From assembly GCF_027595985.1 (NCBI RefSeq), contig NC_073307.1:45610594-45674593 (forward strand): a DNA stretch of 64,000 nucleotides, in the 5' to 3' direction. The position numbers and the translations under genes are program-made. Positions within the stretch are counted from its first letter, which is position 1; every line of letters starts with the position of its first letter. Origin of the DNA: Sorex araneus (Eukaryota; Chordata; Mammalia; Eulipotyphla; Soricidae). The notes beneath the pieces were generated by a model. That model made no database searches and was not told where the DNA came from. It saw nothing but the letters and a program-made list of their open reading frames with translations. This document shows positions 42,601-46,862 of this stretch, one piece after another.

Positions 42601-45600
42601 TTGTCTTCCTTTTTGGTTGTTTAGGCCACACACTAGCGGTGCTCAGGGCTTACTTCTGGCTCTGGCTCAGGGTTTGGAGACCATAAGGGGTGCTGAGAGA
42701 TCGAATCTGGTTGGTCATACCCTACCCATTGTACTATCTCTCCAGACTGATACTGTTTTAGTTTATACATTTTTTTTATCATACCTGTGAGTTCTCCCAT
42801 CTTTCCCTGTTCTATTTTAGGATACGCCAAACAAATACACATATAATCAGTGAGGGGCCATGCACGGACACCAGAATCCCGGGAACGACACCACTCAGCA
42901 GGTCAACATCAGTAAGTACACTGACCTTCAGTTAAAATGTTAGAAGCCATAGCTTCTGCTTTTGCTGTCTTGTAGAGGCTGGAGGACTGTCTTTGGTCAG
43001 AAAAGTGATGCTAGGGTAAAGTGACCCCGTATTTTGCCACAGAGTAAATGTGAAGATGTATTGCTTACACCAATACAGAGGAATACTAGAATAGCAATAC
43101 TTTTAATACTTGCCTTACATGGGGGTCCTTAATAAGCAATGACTTTTACTTTCTTTGATCTGTAATTTAAGAAGTAAGACAGAGATCCTGGTGACAGATT
43201 GAAATTTGTTTACTCATTCGATTTTATGTCTTAACTACTTTGTTTATTGAGACACCTTTGGTTTATAATATGTAAGTTTCCAGAGAAAAGGTGCAGTGGG
43301 ACTCGTGGGACTCGAGTGTTTGGTGGCAGAGAGCCACCTCCCCAGGCTGGTCCATGGTGATGGACAGACAAAGGACCAGGGGAATGGAGAAACTGGGCCC
43401 GAGGCTGGTCGATAGTCAGTTAATTTCTCACTCCTTCCCCCTGTGTAGTCTGATCTCTCTCCTTACGGCACTTTAGTCATAGTTTTGGTTGTGATCCCAG
43501 TCATCATAGTTTCATCATCCTAGTCTTCTCGTAGACCTCAAAATCCTCTCTCTCAATATATCTTTTTCCTCATCTCTTTGTAGTCTCATAGTCCTCTACT
43601 TCCAGTCATCATTGTCATCTAGCCCTTCTTCTTGTCTTCACAATCCCAAAGTCTCCAAAGTCCCAAAGTCTCAGTTCTCATCCTCCTGCTAGTCATCAGT
43701 TTTCTAGTCCTCACAGACCCTCTAGTCCTCAATGTCTTCAAAGTCCCCAAGTCCTCATTCTCCTCCTCTAGTTTTCCATGTCTAGTCCCGGTTTGCTATT
43801 CCCTTCTTACCCCTTATAGCATAGTTATATAGAAATTCTGAAAGGTGAGGATACACAAAGATGGGGCTGAACACTATCATAGCAACAGACAGATGTAAAG
43901 CCACTCCTTCAGGAGATTAACTCAAAGACAAAATCTCATCTGGGTTCAGCACTCCAGATTACTAGGATATGCACTCAAGGGCAAGATTCCATCCAGGATA
44001 ACTTGCTTTCTTTTAAACAATCATTTAAATAATCATAGAAAATTTGCTTCTTATAATATTTTAGTCATTTTGTATGAACACAGTAAGAAATATATATTAA
44101 GCTTAAAGGTTGGCTCTTCCTGAGTTCATCGCCCTATGTTTTCCAGACCACATTCCTCAGGCCAGGTTAGTCTTTCCTAAGCCCAGCAGGATCCTTATTC
44201 ATTTACTTCTTTTTGAGTCATGACAAAGTGTGTTCATTACCATGCTCTTAACTTAGAGTTAAATATTATGGCACTTGACCTGATCCATTTCAATGCCAAG
44301 GTAGCTCACAGCTTGCCCTGGGTCCATCCAGTCGCTCATCAAGACCCTGCTCTTAGAGTGCTAGTAACTAAAGGCAACTGAGGCTTAAGTCAAGTAACTA
44401 TGGATGTCCAGAAGTAATTATTATTTTGGAGTCAATTAACTCCCATGTTACAAAGCATAGCATGAACTGTCTTCCCATGTCTATTCAAAAAGAAAATTGC
44501 TAAATTAACCATGTAAATGGCATAAAGCAAAGAGAAAAGCAATATAGGATTATTAGTGCTTGATGGAATTGGGTGTGCTTCAGTTGCACTGTTGTGGAAG
44601 TGGCTCAATAAACCTTAAGCTCCCTTTGGGAGGAGCAAGGGCAACCCAATGTTATCCAACAATAATACTGTTAATGATAGTTTTTTTTGTGTGTAATATT
44701 TTACAACCACACTCTCCACCACGGTATCAGTTTCTCTCTACCAAGGTCCCAAGTTCTTATCCCTTCCACCTTCCACTTATCATGCTGGTAAACTCAGTTG
44801 TGTGAACCAATTCTCAAAACTAGCTTCAAATACTTTCTGTATAACCTTTGCACCCTTGCACTTTACATTTGCTCAAAACTGTCTCCCAACATGGAAAGTT
44901 GACCTTTTCATTTAATTCCTTACCAGGAAGTTTTTACATGCACTACTGAGTTTGACATCCTTCCCGCTGATTGTATGTAATATTTTCTTCTTCAGGCAAG
45001 ATGACATATAACTTGAAAGAAAACCTAGGAATTTTTTAATGAGCAAAACACTTTTTGTTAACAGACAAATAATGATTCAAAGTCTGACATTGGCTATTGT
45101 TCATGTAACAAACTTTTGTCAATCATTAAACTGAACCAAAGAACTCACCAAATTATTTAAAATAAAATGAAAAAAAATAATAGGTTAAGAATTCTTGAAT
45201 CATTCTTTCACTTACGCTCAAAGAAGTACTTATATAACTTTTCAAATGTCAGTAGTGGAATGATGTGTCCTTTTTCCTTGCAAAGGGTACACAGAAAACT
45301 ACTATTATTTCTCAAGGACATATACAAAGAGTTATCTTTGTGTAAGAAGAAACTTCTTTAAACTAAATGTCCATGCTTAATTTTGTTTCTATTTTCAGAT
45401 ATTTCTACAATAACAACTACTAACATATGTGGAACATTTGTAGGGCTGACATGCTTTTCCTTTGGCATCTCAATGCCCCTACATGAGAGCAGTAATCATT
45501 AAGTTGCCAGCACACAGGAAATCAGCTTCACAAAAAAAAACCCTGTGAATTATCAGTTATTACTAAGTACATCTTCTGGCTTTATTTCTTATGCTCTACC

Positions 45601-46511
45601 ACAATTGTCTGGGGATTCTGAAAATCTGAGTCTATAGATAGGCACTATAGCAAATAAATATGGGTAATGAGAGAAATATAAGAAATATTTATTCTCAATT
45701 ACCTGACAAAGATTTTCAAGAATTCAAGAAAACCATTGTTTGCAACTTTCTAATCATGTGTAAGAACTAATGTGAGGGACTGATTTTGAAACTCAGAAGA
45801 ACTACTCTTGTAGAGGTGGTATGAGTTGACTAGTCTCATAGAAGAAAACTTTCTGAGGATTTTGCCCCTTTGAAATGTTTTACGAAACATTGATCTACTG
45901 TTTTGAATGTTTATTTCAACAGTAAATTAATGCACAGATGACTAAGGCCAGGAAGACAGTCTAAAACTGCAATCATTCTCATGGTCTAAAAGTGTAATAC
46001 TGTTGAATTTATGTTAGTGAAATTGGCTTTAAATCCTAAGTGAAAGTGAGACCTTTTTTAGTTGCTAAACATTTCTGTAGCTTGTTTTCCTTCTCTGTGA
46101 AGTATTGATGACACTTCTATTTTGTTTTTAATTAACAGGAGGGTCACATGTAACTCAAATGAGCAAAGCTCATTTTTATAATTATCTCAATAAGCAGGAT
46201 TTGGAAATTTTAGCCAACTCAGTGATATGGATATATTTTTCATCCATATAGCACGTAGACAATTCAAGTGCTTAATAGCTACACAAGGCTAGAATGAGTC
46301 AGTGAGCTAATGAACCTATGTAAAAGATGTGTAAAAACATTCTAAAAACATGTTTCTATTTCAATTGGATCCATTGACTCAGAGGTAAAAGTGATTTTAA
46401 ATTGTGAGTACTCAGAATGTTGAAATATATGTTTTTTTTGTTTACTATCATATAGATGTTTTTGGCATTTCTAATATCTAAACTACTCATCTTCTCTTGC
46501 AGGAAAAATGA
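1663..46511 (+). CDS. SPINK5: SPINK5 (LEKTI), exons for domains 4 to 15, 5' end missing
   Basis: Secreted multidomain Kazal-type serine protease inhibitor. In mammals LEKTI is cut by furin-like proteases into fragments that restrain epidermal kallikreins; loss of human SPINK5 causes Netherton syndrome. Seen here: 23 exons with GT-AG introns and a continuous reading frame. Kazal exons are 128 nt (131 nt for the last), carry four cysteines and mostly a [18 protein letters not shown] reactive loop with Arg at P1. They alternate with short Lys/Glu-rich linker exons. The last domain has six cysteines. Domain order matches human LEKTI from memory, except that a single unit sits where human has domains 6 and 7. 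Exons for domains 1-3, the signal peptide and the promoter lie before the window. No frameshift or internal stop was found in any exon. The identification is firm; exact splice choice is inferred from consensus sites. Confidence 0.95.
2043..2130 (+). CDS. SPINK5: SPINK5 exon: linker after domain 4
   Basis: Acceptor ttcttatag, donor gtgagg; 1 nt completes a Phe codon, then 29 codons. Charged linker ending ANDRREIK. The human equivalent ends in a KVKR-type processing motif; here only the dibasic RR remains. Confidence 0.9.
2464..2632 (+). repeat. SINE-A
   Basis: Complete head to gtgacccaaaaagcaaaaat; mildly diverged. Confidence 0.85.
2646..2812 (-). repeat. SINE-B, 5'-truncated
   Basis: Minus-strand tail and body only; it stops inside the gcctggcaagc segment, with the tRNA-like head missing. 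Confidence 0.8.
2861..3094 (-). repeat. SINE-B
   Basis: Begins with two tail repeats (gtagcactgt) and ends in ctattgctccagtc, the reverse of the head. Confidence 0.85.
3945..4111 (-). repeat. Old SINE-A copy
   Basis: Starts after a poly(T) run (reverse of its A tail) and ends at actatctctccaag. Confidence 0.7.
4325..4488 (-). repeat. SINE-A with 17-bp target-site duplication
   Basis: The flanking direct repeat aagttagtacatttatt is perfect at 4237-4253 and 4489-4505, with an A/T-rich tail between the left copy and the body. This is the pattern left by L1-type target-primed insertion. Confidence 0.9.
4691..4818 (+). CDS. SPINK5: SPINK5 exon: LEKTI domain 5, Kazal part
   Basis: Reads [20 protein letters not shown] then [22 protein letters not shown]. 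Four cysteines, P1 Arg. Ends on TA before gtgagt; the next exon supplies T to make Tyr, as in the human QAYF sequence. Confidence 0.95.
5135..5186. repeat. TA/CATA-rich simple repeat
   Basis: Alternating tatata, catacata and cacatatgta units; low complexity. Confidence 0.6.
5279..5648 (+). mobile_element. Poly(A) retroelement 3' part, T1 family
   Basis: Contains tgttgcaagccataatgccc, ggtggtgggaaatgtgcactg and a terminal ggtgattcaataaaattc before an A-rich tail. Related copies lie near 20.0, 36.9, 53.0 and 57.7 kb. A 9-bp flanking repeat ctgaatgca (5270-5278 and 5649-5657) supports a retroposed insertion. No coding capacity seen. Confidence 0.6.
6442..6517 (+). CDS. SPINK5: SPINK5 exon: linker after domain 5
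   Basis: Acceptor ctttctttcag, donor gtgagt. One nt plus 25 codons: [20 protein letters not shown] then EPSQS. RWRR fits the furin consensus R-X-[KR]-R at the position of the human RNKR site. Confidence 0.9.
6847..7019 (+). repeat. SINE-A, young-looking
   Basis: Near-consensus copy with an intact A box (gatagcacagcggg) and A-rich tail. Confidence 0.9.
7059..7300 (+). repeat. SINE-B
   Basis: Full length from gggctggagcgacagcacag to gatgacagtga, about 40 bases after the preceding SINE-A. Confidence 0.9.
7301..8071 (+). other. SPINK5 intron segment without recognisable feature
   Basis: AT-rich intronic sequence. A T/A-rich stretch at 7790-7860 repeats tttatatttattt. No Kazal-like exon was found here on either strand. 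Confidence 0.5.
8072..8199 (+). CDS. SPINK5: SPINK5 exon: diverged Kazal domain at the domain 6/7 position
   Basis: Exactly 128 nt with acceptor ttggcag and donor gtgagt, phases 0 and 2, no stop. Reads [20 protein letters not shown] then [22 protein letters not shown]. All four expected cysteines remain, but the [14 protein letters not shown] loop is replaced by [14 protein letters not shown] and the HGN motif before the third cysteine is gone. The first half (YRK..KNGKL.C) resembles human domains 6 and 7. Frame, length and splice sites suggest a retained exon; the loop change suggests lost or altered inhibition. Confidence 0.85.
8521..8662 (+). repeat. Old SINE-A copy
   Basis: Head gtacagtgggtagggcact recognisable; ends in a C-run (ggcccccccaaa). 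Confidence 0.6.
8866..9113 (+). repeat. SINE-B
   Basis: Full length, gggctggagcgatagcacaa to agtactacagtgc. Confidence 0.9.
9223..9463 (-). repeat. SINE-B, inverted relative to the previous copy
   Basis: Full-length minus-strand copy about 110 bases after the plus-strand SINE-B at 8866. The two could form a long RNA hairpin in the pre-mRNA. Confidence 0.9.
9604..9778 (+). repeat. Old SINE-A copy
   Basis: Starts ggggtctgagaaatagtata; later parts acctggagtgatacctgagt and gggtgtagcccccaaa are diagnostic. Confidence 0.6.
9779..11100 (+). other. SPINK5 intron segment, mostly unique sequence
   Basis: AT-rich. A poly(T) run lies at 10306-10323. A possible very old SINE fragment lies at about 10855-10945 (tggtgccaaggatgcaatcc). 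Domain 6 linker and domain 7 Kazal exons would be expected in this interval if the gene matched human; I see neither. Confidence 0.5.
11147..11326 (+). repeat. Old SINE-A copy
   Basis: ggactggagaaataatacag head, ccaggagtgatccctgagca body. Confidence 0.6.
11362..11693 (-). repeat. Rearranged SINE-B
   Basis: Minus-strand tail and body interrupted at about 11415-11530 by unrelated sequence that itself contains a short tandem (gtctattacactcagcc twice). A second partial body fragment (gcttgccaggc) follows at about 11645-11693. Confidence 0.6.
12060..12108 (+). CDS. SPINK5: SPINK5 exon: linker resembling human domain 7 linker
   Basis: Acceptor ttccttctag, donor gtaatt. One nt completes Phe, then [16 protein letters not shown], close to human linker 7 (QQEERARAKAKREAAKE from memory). 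It directly follows the single diverged Kazal exon, so a linker-6 plus one Kazal exon are missing relative to human. Confidence 0.9.
12378..12620 (+). repeat. SINE-B, slightly 5'-truncated
   Basis: Starts inside the A box (atagcacagcgggtag) and ends with two tail repeats (gctacagtgctacag). Confidence 0.85.
13031..13204 (-). repeat. SINE-A
   Basis: Poly(T), then gctttttgggtcacacccgg through ctattgctccagccc; near full length. Confidence 0.9.
13505..13756 (+). repeat. SINE-B
   Basis: Full length, ending gacagtgccacagtgctac. Confidence 0.9.
14244..14371 (+). CDS. SPINK5: SPINK5 exon: LEKTI domain 8, Kazal part
   Basis: Reads [20 protein letters not shown] then [22 protein letters not shown]. 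Four cysteines, P1 Arg. Acceptor ttactag, donor gtgagt after TT. Confidence 0.95.
14372..15400 (+). other. SPINK5 intron segment without recognisable feature
   Basis: No exon or clear repeat. The open frame at 14645-14836 has no Kazal features and no splice-site support. Confidence 0.4.
15419..16250 (+). repeat. Cluster of old SINE-derived fragments
   Basis: Successive degraded pieces show tRNA-head or body motifs, for example agcatcctatatggtccctt at about 15465 and attccatatggtcccctgag at about 15636. Individual boundaries cannot be drawn by eye. Confidence 0.45.
16296..16380 (+). CDS. SPINK5: SPINK5 exon: linker after domain 8
   Basis: Acceptor ttattacag, donor gtaggt. One nt plus 28 codons; Lys/Glu-rich ([18 protein letters not shown]), then [10 protein letters not shown]. 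The KVRR matches the position of human KVKR; P4 is Lys, so it is a weaker furin fit than R-X-R-R. Confidence 0.9.
16750..16995 (-). repeat. Old SINE-like fragment
   Basis: ctcagcagtgctcggagacc and gcttgggattgaacacaggg resemble reverse SINE-A body segments. Confidence 0.4.
17162..17336 (+). repeat. SINE-A
   Basis: ggactggatcgatagcacag to gtggcccgaaaagcagaaaa. Confidence 0.85.
17500..17672 (-). repeat. Old SINE-A copy
   Basis: ggctcaggaattactcttag and actgtactatgtctccaccc mark the body and head. Confidence 0.6.
17673..18635 (+). other. SPINK5 intron segment without recognisable feature
   Basis: AT-rich unique sequence leading to the domain 9 acceptor; nothing further recognised. Confidence 0.4.
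18636..18763 (+). CDS. SPINK5: SPINK5 exon: LEKTI domain 9, Kazal part
   Basis: Reads [20 protein letters not shown] then [22 protein letters not shown]. Nearly identical to human domain 9, including the unusual [10 protein letters not shown] loop. Acceptor ttggcag, donor gtgagt. Confidence 0.95.
19440..19506 (+). CDS. SPINK5: SPINK5 exon: linker after domain 9
   Basis: Acceptor ctttttcag, donor gtaatg. One nt plus 22 codons: [20 protein letters not shown] then NK. KIKR lies at the human KVKR position. The donor is immediately followed by a 20-nt SINE-head remnant. Confidence 0.9.
19511..19530 (-). repeat. 20-nt remnant of a SINE head
   Basis: tgtgctatcgctccggcccc is the reverse of the first bases of the SINE variant seen at 27640 (gggccggagcgatagcac). 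The rest of the SINE is absent. Confidence 0.55.
19531..20010 (+). other. SPINK5 intron segment without recognisable feature
   Basis: AT-rich; no exon or clear repeat. Confidence 0.4.
20022..20345 (-). mobile_element. T1-family retroelement 3' part
   Basis: Minus-strand copy starting with a T-run (reverse poly(A)). Shares cccatccctccaccagtgcc, ctctgtgatagggcatcccc and a tgttgtagtttgcagtagag segment with the composite element at 53.0 kb. Confidence 0.6.
20346..21272 (+). other. SPINK5 intron segment without recognisable feature
   Basis: AT-rich unique sequence ending in the domain 10 acceptor cttcctttag. Confidence 0.4.
21273..21400 (+). CDS. SPINK5: SPINK5 exon: LEKTI domain 10, Kazal part
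   Basis: Reads [20 protein letters not shown] then [22 protein letters not shown]. Four cysteines, P1 Arg. Donor gtgagt. Confidence 0.95.
21401..22663 (+). other. SPINK5 intron segment without recognisable feature
   Basis: No repeat or exon recognised; a G-run (ggggggg) lies at about 21752. Confidence 0.4.
22664..22914 (+). repeat. SINE-B
   Basis: Full length, ending in repeated gtgctacagtgctacag. Flanks share agtatacaaa (about 22644 and 22914), a probable target-site duplication separated from the head by about 10 bases. Confidence 0.85.
22915..23010 (-). repeat. Short repeat fragment related to 44.7 kb
   Basis: caccacaccctccaccattatcccagt resembles the segment at about 44705-44770; both look like reverse 3' ends of a poly(A) retroelement. 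Confidence 0.35.
23283..23376 (+). CDS. SPINK5: SPINK5 exon: linker after domain 10
   Basis: Acceptor gatttccag, donor gtaaaa. One nt plus 31 codons: [20 protein letters not shown] then [11 protein letters not shown]. The acid-base run and Gly-rich end match human linker 10. This exon is more GC- and CpG-rich than its neighbours. Confidence 0.9.
23696..23873 (-). repeat. SINE-A, diverged
   Basis: cttatttgggtcccacctgg to actatctcttcagcccc. Confidence 0.75.
24080..24265 (-). repeat. Old SINE-like fragment
   Basis: tgttgctgagggctgccagg and ggtatctccctgccc suggest a decayed reverse SINE-A. Confidence 0.4.
24270..25789 (+). other. SPINK5 intron segment, mostly unique
   Basis: A possible decayed SINE lies at about 24366-24570. 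The rest is AT-rich with no exon recognised. Confidence 0.4.
25790..25917 (+). CDS. SPINK5: SPINK5 exon: LEKTI domain 11, Kazal part
   Basis: Reads [20 protein letters not shown] then [22 protein letters not shown]. The [11 protein letters not shown] loop is the hallmark of human domain 11. Ends CT before donor gtaagt. Confidence 0.95.
26744..26817 (+). repeat. TG/TATG-rich simple repeat
   Basis: Imperfect tgtatgtg and gcatatatgtgtgtg units. Confidence 0.6.
26818..27160 (+). mobile_element. L1 3'-end fragment
   Basis: aggatactactcagctataa resembles the segment near the end of mammalian L1 elements. It is followed by gagctctctcatatgtggga and a terminal aaataaag. Truncated, non-coding. Confidence 0.55.
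27492..27564 (+). CDS. SPINK5: SPINK5 exon: linker after domain 11
   Basis: Acceptor tttccag, donor gtgagt. One nt plus 24 codons: [20 protein letters not shown] then SASGK. Contains NRS and NGT sequons; NGT.S.SGK matches human. Confidence 0.9.
27640..27808 (+). repeat. SINE-A with 14-bp target-site duplication
   Basis: aaaatagggaaaga is perfect at 27626-27639 and 27809-27822. Near-consensus copy whose head reads ggccggagcg. Confidence 0.9.
28004..28446 (-). repeat. SINE-B interrupted by a nested SINE-A
   Basis: The minus-strand SINE-B tail and body (28004-28157) continue at 28334-28446 after the insertion. The head ends at ctatcactccagtcc. Confidence 0.9.
28158..28333 (-). repeat. SINE-A nested inside SINE-B
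   Basis: Flanked by a 14-bp duplication of SINE-B sequence: caggtggtatactc (28144-28157) and caggcgggatactc (28334-28347), two mismatches. It therefore inserted after the SINE-B. Confidence 0.9.
28728..28892 (+). repeat. SINE-A with 16-bp target-site duplication
   Basis: ttaaaattggcattgg (28712-28727) and ttaaaattggcaatgg (28893-28908). It lacks about 15 bases of the usual body after cccatat. Confidence 0.9.
28909..29040 (+). repeat. Old SINE-like copy
   Basis: gtgagttcaattcttggcac resembles a B-box region; A-rich end. Confidence 0.45.
29378..29505 (+). CDS. SPINK5: SPINK5 exon: LEKTI domain 12, Kazal part
   Basis: Reads [20 protein letters not shown] then [22 protein letters not shown]. 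Very close to human domain 12. Donor gtgagt. The following intron is only 159 nt, the shortest in the window. Confidence 0.95.
29665..29725 (+). CDS. SPINK5: SPINK5 exon: linker after domain 12
   Basis: Acceptor ttcttccag. One nt plus 20 codons: [20 protein letters not shown]. Donor gtaata is weak but gives phase 0. It lacks the tandem SNTGER-type repeats I recall in human linker 12. Confidence 0.8.
29958..30100 (-). repeat. Old SINE-A copy
   Basis: actcccaggggtgctcagaa and agtgctcagggaatcatgca are reverse SINE-A body motifs. Confidence 0.45.
30110..31055 (+). other. SPINK5 intron segment without recognisable feature
   Basis: AT-rich. taggaataaa is repeated near 30543-30590 as a short local tandem. 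No exon seen. Confidence 0.4.
31070..31252 (-). repeat. SINE-A with 14-bp target-site duplication
   Basis: ctagaagttatttt at 31056-31069 and 31253-31266, perfect; T-rich tail on the left. Confidence 0.9.
31937..32095 (+). repeat. tRNA-derived SINE of an older type
   Basis: agctcagtggtagagt (A box) and gggtttaattcc (B box), then a SINE-A-like tggtcccctgaacagtacca. The head is closer to an ordinary tRNA than in the main family. Confidence 0.6.
32241..32368 (+). CDS. SPINK5: SPINK5 exon: LEKTI domain 13, Kazal part
   Basis: Reads [20 protein letters not shown] then [22 protein letters not shown]. The GPYGKMH loop is specific to domain 13. Donor gtacgt after TT. Confidence 0.95.
32369..33119 (+). 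other. SPINK5 intron without recognisable feature
   Basis: AT-rich unique sequence; acceptor attttgcag at 33119. Confidence 0.5.
33120..33189 (+). CDS. SPINK5: SPINK5 exon: linker after domain 13
   Basis: One nt plus 23 codons: [20 protein letters not shown] then DAK. Donor gttata is weak. A near-copy of the donor region (gcaaaggttatgtct) lies 24 nt downstream and could give an in-frame longer exon ending at 33213. Confidence 0.85.
33392..33552 (-). repeat. Old SINE-A copy
   Basis: ctgactctgcactcagaatt and ctgtactatctctctggccc. Confidence 0.65.
33820..34080 (-). repeat. Probable old SINE-derived stretch
   Basis: ccagcagtgttcaggaagta and ggggttgcacctggtaatac resemble reverse SINE-A body segments; strongly decayed. 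Confidence 0.35.
34459..34586 (+). CDS. SPINK5: SPINK5 exon: LEKTI domain 14, Kazal part
   Basis: Reads [20 protein letters not shown] then [22 protein letters not shown]. The RND.LLC and GADGK.Y.N.CYMCR motifs match human domain 14. Acceptor ttttccag, donor gtgagt. Confidence 0.95.
34971..35142 (+). repeat. SINE-A
   Basis: ggggttggagtgataccaca to tatgacccaaaaataaaaac. Confidence 0.85.
35143..36039 (+). other. SPINK5 intron segment without recognisable feature
   Basis: Unique-looking sequence; acceptor cttcactag at 36039. Confidence 0.4.
36040..36118 (+). CDS. SPINK5: SPINK5 exon: linker after domain 14
   Basis: One nt plus 26 codons: [20 protein letters not shown] then RPRSSL. Donor gtaaga. 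Resembles the human linker with HVRASQEED and a Ser-rich end. Confidence 0.9.
36160..36300 (-). repeat. Old SINE-A copy
   Basis: tctggctcagcactcaggat and aactatctggat mark it. Confidence 0.5.
36510..36676 (-). repeat. Old SINE-A copy
   Basis: agtggtgctcacgatttact to gtactgttgctctggcct. Confidence 0.65.
36698..36850 (+). repeat. Old SINE-A copy
   Basis: ggctggaggattagagaaag head; caccttgcatgcagctgact. Confidence 0.6.
36924..37251 (-). mobile_element. T1-family poly(A) retroelement with 17-bp target-site duplication
   Basis: Perfect tgcactttaaaaatctt at 36907-36923 and 37252-37268. Starts with a long T/A-rich run (reverse poly(A)). Body includes gaatcacatgtggaaagtta and acccatcccttcaccagtgt. 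The 5' side ends just before the right duplication, so this copy is complete to its truncation point. Confidence 0.85.
37270..38195 (+). other. SPINK5 intron segment without recognisable feature
   Basis: Very AT-rich. The 37800-38010 section (cttatttcatatagctttct) could be an old L1 or LTR piece but I cannot place it. Confidence 0.35.
38210..38400 (+). repeat. Probable old SINE copy
   Basis: ttccttgcaccacatggtcc and agtactgccagtttaacctg resemble SINE-A body. Confidence 0.4.
38824..38954 (+). CDS. SPINK5: SPINK5 exon: LEKTI domain 15, Kazal part
   Basis: 131 nt, reads [20 protein letters not shown] then [24 protein letters not shown] classical Kazal domain with five of six cysteines in this exon, [14 protein letters not shown] and predicted P1 Lys in CPK. 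Acceptor attcag, donor gtaagt after CT. Confidence 0.95.
39650..39689 (+). repeat. (TA)n microsatellite
   Basis: About 19 TA units with one catg interruption. Confidence 0.85.
39827..40071 (-). repeat. SINE-B
   Basis: Full length; tail gtagcactgtcatcc on the left, head ttattgctccagtcc on the right. Confidence 0.9.
40479..40650 (+). repeat. Old SINE-A copy
   Basis: gggatctggtgagctagtag head; ends in a ten-base C run. Confidence 0.6.
40906..41119 (-). repeat. SINE-B, 5'-truncated, with 14-bp target-site duplication
   Basis: Perfect tcctctttattgta at 40892-40905 and 41120-41133. The element stops inside the head (catgcaaggcaaa), so the truncation occurred at insertion. Confidence 0.9.
41134..41640 (+). 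other. SPINK5 intron segment without recognisable feature
   Basis: AT-rich; nothing recognised. Confidence 0.4.
41645..41800 (+). repeat. Old SINE-A copy
   Basis: tggtccagagacatacgaga head; ggatatgccccccaaag end. Confidence 0.5.
42078..42317 (+). repeat. SINE-B
   Basis: ggactggagcaatagcacag to gacaacagtgctacac. Confidence 0.9.
42610..42750 (-). repeat. Old SINE-A copy
   Basis: cacactagcggtgctcaggg to gtactatctctccagac. It ends about 70 bases before the domain 15 second exon. Confidence 0.65.
42821..42911 (+). CDS. SPINK5: SPINK5 exon: end of domain 15 and C-terminal tail
   Basis: Acceptor tctattttag, donor gtaagt. One nt plus 30 codons: [20 protein letters not shown] then [10 protein letters not shown]. 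Supplies the sixth cysteine of domain 15. IRQTNTHI and PGTT match the human C terminus. Confidence 0.95.
43290..44665. repeat. Unclassified block, possibly an LTR-like element
   Basis: GC-richer start (43290-43430), a degenerate CT-rich tandem of tagtcctca-like units (43450-43790), then moderately complex sequence ending with caataaaccttaagctcccttt near 44605. That order resembles an LTR with a poly(A) signal near its 3' end, but I find no coding region and cannot fix termini or a target duplication. Confidence 0.3.
44690..44830 (-). repeat. Short poly(A)-retroelement 3' fragment
   Basis: T-run followed by cacactctccaccacggtat; related to 22915-23010. Confidence 0.35.
44831..46502 (+). other. 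Last SPINK5 intron, unique part
   Basis: AT-rich. A good-looking acceptor at about 45399 (tgtttctattttcag) would lead to a stop after four codons and has no poly(A) signal nearby. 46146-46340 contains an old dispersed motif (aagtgcttaatagctacaca) repeated at about 47450. Confidence 0.4.
46503..46511 (+). CDS. SPINK5: SPINK5 terminal coding exon (Glu-Lys-stop)
   Basis: Acceptor cttctcttgcag, then GAA AAA TGA in phase 0. The exon continues as 3' UTR to the poly(A) signal at 46767. Chosen because it combines a good acceptor, correct phase and a nearby AATAAA. Confidence 0.75.
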   Translation, partial: EK

Positions 46512-46790
46512 TGTGAAAATTTGTAAAAAGTCATGAGGAAAAATGTGTTCCCCTAATCATCTGCCCTCACCATCTGAACATAGAATGCTTGGACGCTCAT
46601 CTTATTTACTTTATAAAACAATTACTGAGCTGTTGGGGGGACAGACTTTCAGTCCTATCCATCTCTTCCTCCTAAATTCTGTGATTTAAGGATACAGAGA
46701 CATCTAAAGTCAGTCTATGCTCTGGAAACCTCCTGATCGCAATGCTGTCTGTTCAACTGCTTATTCAATAAAAGTACACCCAGCAGAATA
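46512..46790 (+). other. SPINK5: SPINK5 3' untranslated region
   Basis: Non-coding part of the terminal exon. The exact cleavage site is not visible; the end is set about 20 bases after the AATAAA. Confidence 0.65.
46767..46772 (+). terminator. SPINK5 polyadenylation signal
   Basis: Canonical AATAAA about 255 bases after the stop, followed by a T/G-rich stretch. Confidence 0.75.
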
Positions 46791-46833
46791 TCATTTCTGG
46801 GATTTCTTTGACACTCTGAAGAATAAGCACTTG

Positions 46834-46862
46834 ATTTGTTTGTTTGTTTGTTTGTTTGTTTT
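46834..46862 (+). repeat. (TTTG)n microsatellite
   Basis: About six tttg units just after the SPINK5 3' end. Confidence 0.8.

Noticed and set aside
45399-45413. Alternative SPINK5 last exon after tgtttctattttcag
   Set aside because: Gives four codons then TAA and lacks a close poly(A) signal; the exon at 46503 has both phase and AATAAA.
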